From: Erythrobacter sp.
GTDB taxonomy: Bacteria > Pseudomonadota > Alphaproteobacteria > Sphingomonadales > Sphingomonadaceae
NCBI GenBank assembly: GCA_009993635.1
Contig: JAACTC010000006.1
Span: 496,001 to 560,000 of the forward strand
Reading direction: 5' to 3'
Length of the DNA: 64,000 nucleotides
Below the pieces are notes generated by a model that saw nothing but the letters and a program-made list of their open reading frames with translations, searched no databases and was not told the origin of the DNA. How positions within the stretch are numbered: position 1 is the first letter of the stretch; every line of letters starts with the position of its first letter. This document shows, in pieces, positions 8,188 to 16,906 of this stretch. The position numbers and the translations under genes are program-made.

Positions 8188-10121
8188 AGCCGCACGCGGA
8201 ACCCGGCGAAGACACCGCGCGGCGTCTGATTATAGTCTGCAGCTGTCTGGTAGGTTTCGTCGAACAGGTTTTCGACCCGCCCGAAGGCTTCCACCGGGCG
8301 CTCGCCCGCAATCAGGCCCAGCGGCACCGAAACGCGCAGGTCGACCACGGTGTAACCGTCCAGCCGGATGCTGTTGGCCGGATCGTCGAAGGAATCCCCC
8401 ACGATCCGCACATCGCCGCCGATCACCGGCACACCGACCGCGCCGGGCTGGAACGCCCAGTCGACCGAGAGAGTGCCTGCGTGCTGCGGTCGGCGAGCGA
8501 GCCGGTTGCCGAAATTCGGGGCGCCCGCGCTGCGGTTTTCCGCCTCGGTATAGGCGTAGGCCAGCCGCAGCATCAGCCCCTCGGTGGGCGAAGCGCCCGC
8601 CTCCACCTCCACGCCCCGTGCGCGCGCCTGCGCCACGTTGTCGTAGGTGCCGAAGGGGCGGCCCACGCAGATCCCGGCCTGCACCGGGCAGCCGATGAAA
8701 TCGATCAGGTTTTCAGAATCGCGCTGGAACAGCGTGACGGTCGCGTAAGTGCGATCCGCCCGCGTGCCGTAGGCGATGCCCAGATCGTAGCTGGTGCTCT
8801 CTTCCGGTTGCAGCGCGACATTGCCGTAATCGGAAAACAGCTGGAACAGAGATGGTGCCTTGAAGCCTTCGCCCACGCTTGCGCGCAGCCGCAGGTTGGG
8901 CACGATTTCATAGGTCAGATCGCCGCCGAAGCTGGTTGCCCCGCCGAAATCCTCGTGCTCGTCCTGCCGCACGCCGATGTGGCCGGACAGACCGCGATAC
9001 TCGATCCCCGCCTGAACATAGGCACCGAAAATTCCGGTCTTGGCGCTGCTGGTGGTGCCGAACGATGTGCTCGCATAATCCGACCACAGGTTCTCCGCGC
9101 CGAAATTGACGATCAGCGGCCCGATCGGGCGCCATTCGCCGCGCAGGTCGATCCGGTCGGACGAGCCGTCGCTTTCGAAGTCGGGCGCCAGCCCGCGCGC
9201 GGGGAGATTGTCGCGCTGCGTGTCGGAGAAACTGTAGGCACCGCGCAGGTACAGCGGCCCGCTGTCGTACAGCGCGCCCACGCTGCCCGAAAGCTGTTGC
9301 GTGTCCTGCACCTGCGGCGTGTCGGCCAGGGTAAAGGTAGGCGCGGGCGTGCCGTCGATGTCCAGCTCGCCATCGGCGTAACGCAAGCTGCCGATCAGCT
9401 CCAGCGTGCGGCTGAGATAGGCGCGCGCGCGCAGGTTACCCGCGAACTGGCGAAACCCGTCCGGCTCGGTCCCGCTCGCCGCGGCGGAGAACCCGTCGGT
9501 GGTCACATAGCTGGCCGATCCGCCGATAAAACCGATATCGCCGCCGATCCCGCCTTCTACACCGGTCGAAACCGTGTCGCGCGATCCTGCCTCGACCGAT
9601 CCGGCAAACCCGCTGCGCTCGAAAGTAGAGGCGACCAGCACGCCGCCCACCGCATCCGCGCCCCAGATCACGCTGTTCGATCCCCGCAGCAGTTCGACCT
9701 TGGAGAGGTTGGTGCTGAGGAGCGTGCCGAAATCGAAACCGGTGGCGGGGGCCGCCGTATCCGCCACCCGCACCCCGTCGATCAGCACCAGCAGCTGGTC
9801 GTTCGACGCGCCGCGCACCGAAACGCCGGTGGTCGCGCCCAGTCCGCCGTTGCGGTTGATCGTGACGCCGGGCACGCGCTGCAGCACGCGGGTGACGTCC
9901 GGCCCCTGGATGGCGGCGATCTCGTCCGTTCCGATCACGGTGACCGGCTGGCCGGTATCCTCGACCTCGCTCGGGTTGCCCGTGACGGTGATCGTCAGTC
10001 TCTCTTCGGGAACGCGAAAGTCGGCGATTTCCGCGGTGGCCGTTGCTTCGGCAGTGTCCTGCGCAAACGCAGGCGGCGCCAGCCCGAGAAACGAGACGCC
10101 GAAAAACAGAAATGTACGCAT
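8184..10121 (-). CDS. btuB: TonB-dependent vitamin B12 receptor
   Basis: A 645-residue outer-membrane receptor with signal peptide (MRTFLFFGVSFLGLAPPAFA), TonB box-like ERLTITVTGNPS, and a plug domain (QPVTVIGTDEI ... VTRVLQRVPGVTINRNGG ... VLIDGVRVAD ... VELLRGSNSVIWGADAVGG). These are followed by a long beta-barrel that ends VFAGFRVRL. The size and the short, BtuB-like plug fit a cobalamin receptor. ATG 10121 is chosen because the signal peptide starts there; the longer frame runs back into the riboswitch. It is the first gene of the btuB-F-C-D operon. Confidence 0.9.
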   Translation of the reverse strand: MRTFLFFGVSFLGLAPPAFAQDTAEATATAEIADFRVPEERLTITVTGNPSEVEDTGQPVTVIGTDEIAAIQGPDVTRVLQRVPGVTINRNGGLGATTGVSVRGASNDQLLVLIDGVRVADTAAPATGFDFGTLLSTNLSKVELLRGSNSVIWGADAVGGVLVASTFERSGFAGSVEAGSRDTVSTGVEGGIGGDIGFIGGSASYVTTDGFSAAASGTEPDGFRQFAGNLRARAYLSRTLELIGSLRYADGELDIDGTPAPTFTLADTPQVQDTQQLSGSVGALYDSGPLYLRGAYSFSDTQRDNLPARGLAPDFESDGSSDRIDLRGEWRPIGPLIVNFGAENLWSDYASTSFGTTSSAKTGIFGAYVQAGIEYRGLSGHIGVRQDEHEDFGGATSFGGDLTYEIVPNLRLRASVGEGFKAPSLFQLFSDYGNVALQPEESTSYDLGIAYGTRADRTYATVTLFQRDSENLIDFIGCPVQAGICVGRPFGTYDNVAQARARGVEVEAGASPTEGLMLRLAYAYTEAENRSAGAPNFGNRLARRPQHAGTLSVDWAFQPGAVGVPVIGGDVRIVGDSFDDPANSIRLDGYTVVDLRVSVPLGLIAGERPVEAFGRVENLFDETYQTAADYNQTPRGVFAGFRVRL

Positions 10122-10231
10122 GAAAACTCCATCACAAGCATTGCTGTCGCCCGTGACGGAAAGCGCGACACCGATTGCCGCGCCTTTCCTCCGTTGCCCC
10201 GGTGCACCCCGCCCGTGGCTCGAACGACGCA

Positions 10232-10412
10232 TTGCGGGCAGGTCTCCTGGCTCCCGGATCGTTGCGGCTCCGCCCACCTTCCCATCCTTCGTCGCGCGAA
10301 GAACAGTGGCATCTGGGACGGGCCACTCCCCGGTTACAGTTGCGGGGGCAGCGAGAGCATCGAACTCTCTTCCCTCTTAGGTGGATGTGCCAAGCGGCGC
10401 ATCCACACCTGC
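10232..10412 (-). promoter_or_regulatory. cobalamin riboswitch
   Basis: On the minus strand the region carries the conserved landmarks of the AdoCbl riboswitch in order: a GAGGGAA block (complement of 10370-10378), CTGCCCCCGCAACTGTAA (complement of 10332-10351), GCCACTG (10304-10310), GGGAAGGTGGG (10271-10283), and the B12 box GAGCCAGGAGACCTGC (10238-10253). It ends about 110 bases before btuB. Binding of adenosylcobalamin is expected to lower expression of the uptake operon. The outer limits are approximate. Confidence 0.95.
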
Positions 10413-10592
10413 AATGCTGCCGCCCGTCTAGTGGCTTCGGCGCGGGCACGCAACCGCATGTCGCATGCGCGCAACACTCCATTAACCCTGTTTCTTCACG
10501 CATTCCTTCGCGCTGTCCCGTTAGAATACGCAGGCTTTGAGCCGTAGCGCATGCTCGGTTTTTAACGCCTAGGCTGATCGCCCGCCCGAAAT

Positions 10593-11711
10593 ATGTTCTG
10601 CGCAAGGACCAGTTTGCCCCAATCGCCCCCTCCGCACCCGCTACGTCAACGCCCTCCAAAAGCCCGCAAGGCCTGGCGCGGGGCGGTGGTGCTGTGCGCC
10701 GCGGTGACCATTCCGGCGATGGCGGCGCAGGCCGAGTGGGGGCTGCCCGCGCTGGCCCCCGACGCGAGCGAGATCGTGGCGCAGAACCTGGTCGAGCCGA
10801 TGGCCTATGAACGGCCCGGGGCAAGCTTTCCCGGCTCGGCGCTCTATTTCCTTGCCGACCCGCCAGCGGCGGCAACCACCGCGAATGTGGAAATCTCGTC
10901 TGCCGAGGGTGTGAACCCGATCGCGGCGTGGGACGGCGATCCGGATGCGGCGGTGGCGATCGAGGCCGCTGGCCCGGCCGCCCACGCCTTCGTCAGCCGG
11001 GGAACCGGGCTGGACAAGGCGCGCGCGCTCGATTGCCTGGCCAAGGCGGTCTATTACGAAGCCGCGAGCGAGAGCGAGGGCGGACAGCGCGCGGTTGCGC
11101 AGGTGGTGCTCAACCGTGTGACGCACCCGGCCTACCCGAAAACGGTCTGCGGCGTGGTGTATCAGGGATCGCAGCGCCGGACCGGGTGCCAGTTCACCTT
11201 CACCTGCGACGGGTCGCTGCGGCGCAAGCCATCGGCAACCTCGTGGGCGCGCGCGCTGTCGGTCGCACGCTCGGCGCTGTCCGGTCAGGTTTATGCCCCG
11301 GTTGGGCTGGCAACGCATTATCATACGGTCTGGGTCAATCCCTACTGGGCACCCAGCCTGGCGAATATCGGCACGATCGGCGCGCACCGCTTCTATCGCT
11401 GGCCGGGCAATGCGGGCAAACCGCAATCCTTCACCGATTACTACGCGGGCGGCGAGCCGCTGCCCGCTCCCGTTCCGGCGGCGCGCTCGGCCGAGCCCGC
11501 CCCCGATCCGGTTGCCATCGCCCAGCGATACGATACGCCCAAAGCGCCCACCGGCGAGGCGGAGAAAGAGCCGATGCAGCCACGCGCCGGTCAGGCACCC
11601 GCTCGCGCGCCCGCATTTTCGCAGGAGCGGCCTTCGGAGGCGAAGGAAGGTTCGGGCAGCGTACGGCCCGAATACGCCAATAGCGGGCAGTGGATCGCCC
11701 AGCCCAACTAG
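10593..11711 (+). CDS. SleB-type cell wall hydrolase
   Basis: A protein of up to 372 residues whose central part is the Hydrolase_2 (SleB/CwlJ) domain: LAKAVYYEAASESEGGQRAV, with the catalytic Glu in YYEA, then QVVLNRVTHPAYPKTVCGVV, CQFTFTCDG, and THYHTVWVNPYW. Such enzymes cleave peptidoglycan and in non-sporeformers serve wall turnover. An N-terminal hydrophobic segment (AVVLCAAVTIPAMAAQA) is a likely signal peptide, so the exact start may be 10593 or somewhat later. The C-terminal ~90 residues are Pro/Ala-rich and probably disordered. It is transcribed away from the B12 operon. Confidence 0.82.
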   Translation: MFCARTSLPQSPPPHPLRQRPPKARKAWRGAVVLCAAVTIPAMAAQAEWGLPALAPDASEIVAQNLVEPMAYERPGASFPGSALYFLADPPAAATTANVEISSAEGVNPIAAWDGDPDAAVAIEAAGPAAHAFVSRGTGLDKARALDCLAKAVYYEAASESEGGQRAVAQVVLNRVTHPAYPKTVCGVVYQGSQRRTGCQFTFTCDGSLRRKPSATSWARALSVARSALSGQVYAPVGLATHYHTVWVNPYWAPSLANIGTIGAHRFYRWPGNAGKPQSFTDYYAGGEPLPAPVPAARSAEPAPDPVAIAQRYDTPKAPTGEAEKEPMQPRAGQAPARAPAFSQERPSEAKEGSGSVRPEYANSGQWIAQPN

Positions 11712-11848
11712 CCATTCAGGGCCGCCCGCGCCGCTGCGGGGCGGAGGCTTGGTTAAGTTTTCTAAACCGTTCTTATCCGCGAAAGATTCAGGTGGGGTGC
11801 GTATTTGTGAGAAGGTCACCCCAACCCCCGCCAAGGAATTCCCCCAGA

Positions 11849-12163
11849 ATGAGCCGCGGTCTTGCCCCCACCCGCCCCTCCTACCGGCTATCGCGCGCCG
11901 GGACCGCCCCGATCCGTATTCCCGAGGCCGCCAATGATAACGAGGCGCCCGGTCGCCCTGCACAGAGCGAGGCGGAGATTCGCGCGGCGCTGGGCCATTT
12001 TGCGCGCCATCATCTCAACGCCGCACACGATGCGCACGCCCGCGCCACAGCCGCGCTGGCCGCTGGCGACGAGGCAAATTTCGTGTTCTGGGAGAATATC
12101 TGCCGTGCGCTGGACCGCCGCCTCGCGGGCACGCTGTCAGAGGCATGGGGGCGACCGGCCTGA
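11849..12163 (+). CDS. small conserved hypothetical protein
   Basis: A 104-residue protein read from ATG 11849. It has an AANDNEAP motif seen in many small alphaproteobacterial proteins, then a helical region (AALGHFARHHLNAAHDAHAR) and a segment with aromatic residues FVFWENIC. It has no signal peptide or membrane segment. The frame can be extended upstream to 11690, but that part overlaps the preceding gene and shows no protein-like pattern. Function unknown. Confidence 0.55.
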   Translation: MSRGLAPTRPSYRLSRAGTAPIRIPEAANDNEAPGRPAQSEAEIRAALGHFARHHLNAAHDAHARATAALAAGDEANFVFWENICRALDRRLAGTLSEAWGRPA

Positions 12164-12274
12164 GCGACCCCGCACGCCTTTACCCCCTTGCGAGTTCCTG
12201 CCTCTCGGCGTTCCGGGATGGTAACGCTCACGTTAAGCAATTTGTGACGGTTATTGCGTAGTCCGGTTATCGCA

Positions 12275-14227
12275 ATGAGATCTGCCAGAACCAAGTACGC
12301 CCTGCGGCGTTGGCGACGCCTCCTTTCGGGCGACGAGATGAGCGAGAGGGTGCGCCGCACGCTCGTCTCCACGCTTTACACCCAGCCGGTAAGCCTCGCG
12401 ATCGGCGCGCTGATCGGCATTCTTTCAGGCTTGGTTTTCGCCATCTACGTGCCGCATCCGATCGTCATCGTTTCCGTGGTCGCCTTCACGCTCGTCGCGG
12501 TGGCGCGGGTCGTCTCGGCGATCGCGCTGGCCGGCAGCAAGAACGCGAGCACGCGCTTCCTCGAACTGGTCTACGAGGCCGGCGCCTTCAGCTACGCCTT
12601 CCTGTTCGGCCTGCTGGGTGCGCTGGCAATTCTCATCAAAAGCCCGCAGCCGGTCGAGGTTATGATGGTCGCCACGGCCTTGTGTTACGGCATGGCGATC
12701 ACGGCGCGCAACGGCGGCCGTCCGATCATCGCGCTTGGCCAGATGATGCTTTCCTTCCTGCCGGTGGTCGCTGCGTGCCTTTATCAGGGCTCGCTCCCGA
12801 TGATCACGCTGGCGATCACCACCCTGCTGGTGATCCCGGCGATGGCGGCCGTCACGCTCAACGTGCACGAAACGCTGCGCAAGTCGATTGCCGCCGCCGA
12901 AACCAGCGAGCGGCTGGCGCGCAAGATGGAGGTGCTGGCGCATACCGACGTCGTGACCGGCCTGCAGAACCGCGCCGGGCTCAACGACATGCTGGTGACC
13001 CAGCTGATGCAGTCAACCCAGAACGATTCGCTGGCGCTGTTCTGGCTCGATCTCGACCGGTTCAAGGAGGTCAACGACCTGCTGGGCCACCAGATCGGTG
13101 ACCGGGTGCTGTCCGAAGTTGCCCGCCGCCTGCGCGACAGCCTGCCTGTGGACGCCGGTATCGCGCGCTTCGGCGGCGACGAGTTCGTGTTCTTCTGCCC
13201 CGTCAGCGGCCGCGACGAATGCGACAAGCTGGCGAAGCGGATCGAAAACCAGATCAAGCGCGCGATGCGGTTCGACGGCGACCGGCTGGAAATCACCGGT
13301 TCGATGGGTATCGCGCTGATGCCCGAACATGGGTCGGACGCCGATCACCTGATGCAGGCCGCCGATCTTGCGCTGTACCACGCCAAGCTGGGGACGCGCG
13401 GCGGACACCGGTTCTTCGATGAATCGATGACCCGCGAACTGGCGAACCGCCGCGAGATCGAGGCCGAGCTGCGGCTGGCAATCCAGCGCGACGAACTGTC
13501 GCTGTTCTACCAGCCGATCGTCGATCTGCAGACCGGCCATATCCGCTGCTTTGAAGCTCTGCTGCGCTGGTTCCATCCCACCAAGGGTGAATTGCGCCCG
13601 GCCGAGTTCATTCCCGTGGCCGAGGAAACCGGCGTGATCGTGACGCTGGGCAACTGGATCACCCGCCAGGCCGCACTCGCCTGCGCGCAATGGCCCGAGC
13701 ATATCAGCGTGGCGGTCAACCTCTCACCGCTTCAGATCAAGGCGCCGGGATCGGTGCTGGCGATCGAGCAGGCCCTGCGCGAGGCCAAGCTGGACCCGCG
13801 GCGGCTGGAGCTGGAAGTCACCGAAAGCCTGTTCATCGAAGACAGCGAGCAGACCGCCGCCTTCATCGAAGAGCTTTCCGCCAAGGGCGTGCGCTTTGCG
13901 CTGGACGATTTCGGCACCGGCTATTCCTCGCTGTCGTACATCCACAAGTTCCCGTTTTCCAAGATCAAGGTCGACCGGTGCTTCGTCTCTGGCACCGACA
14001 CGGGGCCGCGCGCCCACGCCATCATTCGCGCAGTGGCCGCAATGGGTCGCGGGCTGGATATGGAAATCGTCGCTGAAGGGCTTGAGGAACAGCATCAGGT
14101 CGAAACGGTTCGTGATGCAGGATGCACGCTGGGCCAGGGCTATTTCTTCAGCCGGGCGGTGCCCGATTACCTGGCCGCCATGCTGCTGGCACAGGACAGC
14201 GAAGGCGACGGACTGCGCGCGGCGTAA
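12275..14227 (+). CDS. membrane GGDEF-EAL cyclic-di-GMP protein
   Basis: About 650 residues. The N-terminal ~190 residues hold several hydrophobic helices and form a membrane sensor region. A GGDEF domain follows, with FGGDEF intact at residues 299-304 and FWLDLDRFKEVND ahead of it. The EAL domain starts at FEALLRW (EAL at 427-429) and includes EVTESLF, DDFGTGYSSL and a C-terminal EGLEE, all expected for an active c-di-GMP phosphodiesterase. Both catalytic motifs look intact, so it could make or break c-di-GMP; which dominates cannot be told. ATG 12275 is preferred to the upstream TTG 12254. Confidence 0.9.
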   Translation: MRSARTKYALRRWRRLLSGDEMSERVRRTLVSTLYTQPVSLAIGALIGILSGLVFAIYVPHPIVIVSVVAFTLVAVARVVSAIALAGSKNASTRFLELVYEAGAFSYAFLFGLLGALAILIKSPQPVEVMMVATALCYGMAITARNGGRPIIALGQMMLSFLPVVAACLYQGSLPMITLAITTLLVIPAMAAVTLNVHETLRKSIAAAETSERLARKMEVLAHTDVVTGLQNRAGLNDMLVTQLMQSTQNDSLALFWLDLDRFKEVNDLLGHQIGDRVLSEVARRLRDSLPVDAGIARFGGDEFVFFCPVSGRDECDKLAKRIENQIKRAMRFDGDRLEITGSMGIALMPEHGSDADHLMQAADLALYHAKLGTRGGHRFFDESMTRELANRREIEAELRLAIQRDELSLFYQPIVDLQTGHIRCFEALLRWFHPTKGELRPAEFIPVAEETGVIVTLGNWITRQAALACAQWPEHISVAVNLSPLQIKAPGSVLAIEQALREAKLDPRRLELEVTESLFIEDSEQTAAFIEELSAKGVRFALDDFGTGYSSLSYIHKFPFSKIKVDRCFVSGTDTGPRAHAIIRAVAAMGRGLDMEIVAEGLEEQHQVETVRDAGCTLGQGYFFSRAVPDYLAAMLLAQDSEGDGLRAA

Positions 14228-14352
14228 AACGAAAATCGCTGCTGCAAATCATTAGCAAGAAGTGGCGCTTTGCCGCCCTTTTGGCGGTTGCAATCCCCTA
14301 CAACCAGGCCTAGTCCCTCTCGCCAGACCGCAGGCTTTGGCGCGCAATCCAT

Positions 14353-14413
14353 CGGGGACGCCGACCGGGCGCAGAGGCCTTGCGACACCGTATGGAACAT
14401 CGTGGCGTCCCCG
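14353..14413 (+). promoter_or_regulatory. inverted repeat in mdh leader
   Basis: A perfect 10-bp inverted repeat, CGGGGACGCC at 14353-14362 and GGCGTCCCCG at 14404-14413, lies in the 212-base gap before mdh. It could form a long-looped mRNA structure or be a regulator site. No terminator-like T-run follows it. Function is not known. Confidence 0.4.
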
Positions 14414-14430
14414 GCAGATCGAAGGACTGA

Positions 14431-15894
<1,464 letters not shown>

Positions 15895-15895
<1 letters not shown>

Positions 15896-16785
15896 TGTCT
15901 ATTCTCGTCGACAAGAATACCAAGGTCATCACTCAGGGGATGACCGGCGAAACCGGTACTTTCCACACGCAGCAGGCGCTCGATTACGGGACGCAGATGG
16001 TTGGCGGCGTCACGCCCGGCAAAGGCGGCACCACGCATCTCGGCCTGCCCAACTTCAACACCGTGAAGGAAGCGGTGGCGGAAACCGGCGCGACTGCCTC
16101 GGTCATCTACGTACCGCCGCCCTTCGCCGCCGACGCGATCTGCGAAGCGATCGACGCAGGCGTTGAGCTGATCGTGACGATCACCGAAGGCATCCCCGTG
16201 CTCGACATGGTGCGCGCCAAGGCCGCACTCGAAGGCAGCAACAGCCGGTTGATCGGCCCGAACTGCCCCGGCGTGCTGACGCCGGGCGAATGCAAGATCG
16301 GCATCATGCCCGGCTCCATCTTCCAGAAGGGCAGCGTGGGCGTGGTCTCGCGCTCGGGCACGCTGACCTATGAAGCCGTCCACCAGACGACCAATGCGGG
16401 CCTCGGCCAGACGACCGCAGTCGGCATCGGCGGCGATCCGGTCAACGGCACCAACTTCATCGACGTGCTCGACCTGTTCCTCGACGATCCGGAAACCGAG
16501 AGCATGATCATGATCGGCGAAATCGGCGGCAGTGCCGAAGAAGAAGCCGCTCAGTTCCTTGCCGACCAGAAGGCCAAGGGCCGGTGGAAGCCGACCGTCG
16601 GCTTCATCGCTGGCCGCACGGCCCCTCCGGGCCGCCGCATGGGCCACGCGGGCGCGATCGTCTCGGGCGGTCAGGGCGGCGCGGACGACAAGATCGCGGC
16701 GATGGAAGCGGCCGGGATCAAGGTAGCCGCTTCGCCCAGCGAACTGGGCACCACGCTCGCCGCACTGCTGAAAGAAAACGCCTGA
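15895..16785 (+). CDS. sucD: succinate-CoA ligase, alpha subunit
   Basis: A 296-residue ADP/GDP-forming succinyl-CoA synthetase alpha subunit. It has a CoA-binding N-domain ([13 protein letters not shown] ... GVTPGKGG), then [11 protein letters not shown], and the phosphorylated active-site His251 in [12 protein letters not shown]. With the beta subunit it turns succinyl-CoA to succinate with nucleotide triphosphate formation. The start is ATG 15895, one base into the stop of the preceding gene. The partner sucC is not adjacent; it is normally upstream of sucD, and the space is taken by a small secreted-protein gene, so the beta subunit must be encoded elsewhere. Confidence 0.94.
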
Positions 16786-16793
16786 GTCCCGAT

Positions 16794-16821
16794 GGTGGCC
16801 CCGGCAGAGGCCGGGGCCACC
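16794..16821 (+). repeat. strong hairpin between sucD and sucA
   Basis: Perfect 12-bp palindrome GGTGGCCCCGGC-AGAG-GCCGGGGCCACC, nine bases after the sucD stop. No T-run follows, so it is not a standard terminator. It could pause transcription, protect the 3' end of the mdh-sucD part of the message, or be a REP-like element. Confidence 0.6.
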
Positions 16822-16906
16822 AACCTGAGCAGGCGGACCTATCTGCCGGGTAAATGCTTCTATGATGGAAGCGTCCTTTCCCCCCGGAATGCATGAGTAA
16901 ACTTCG

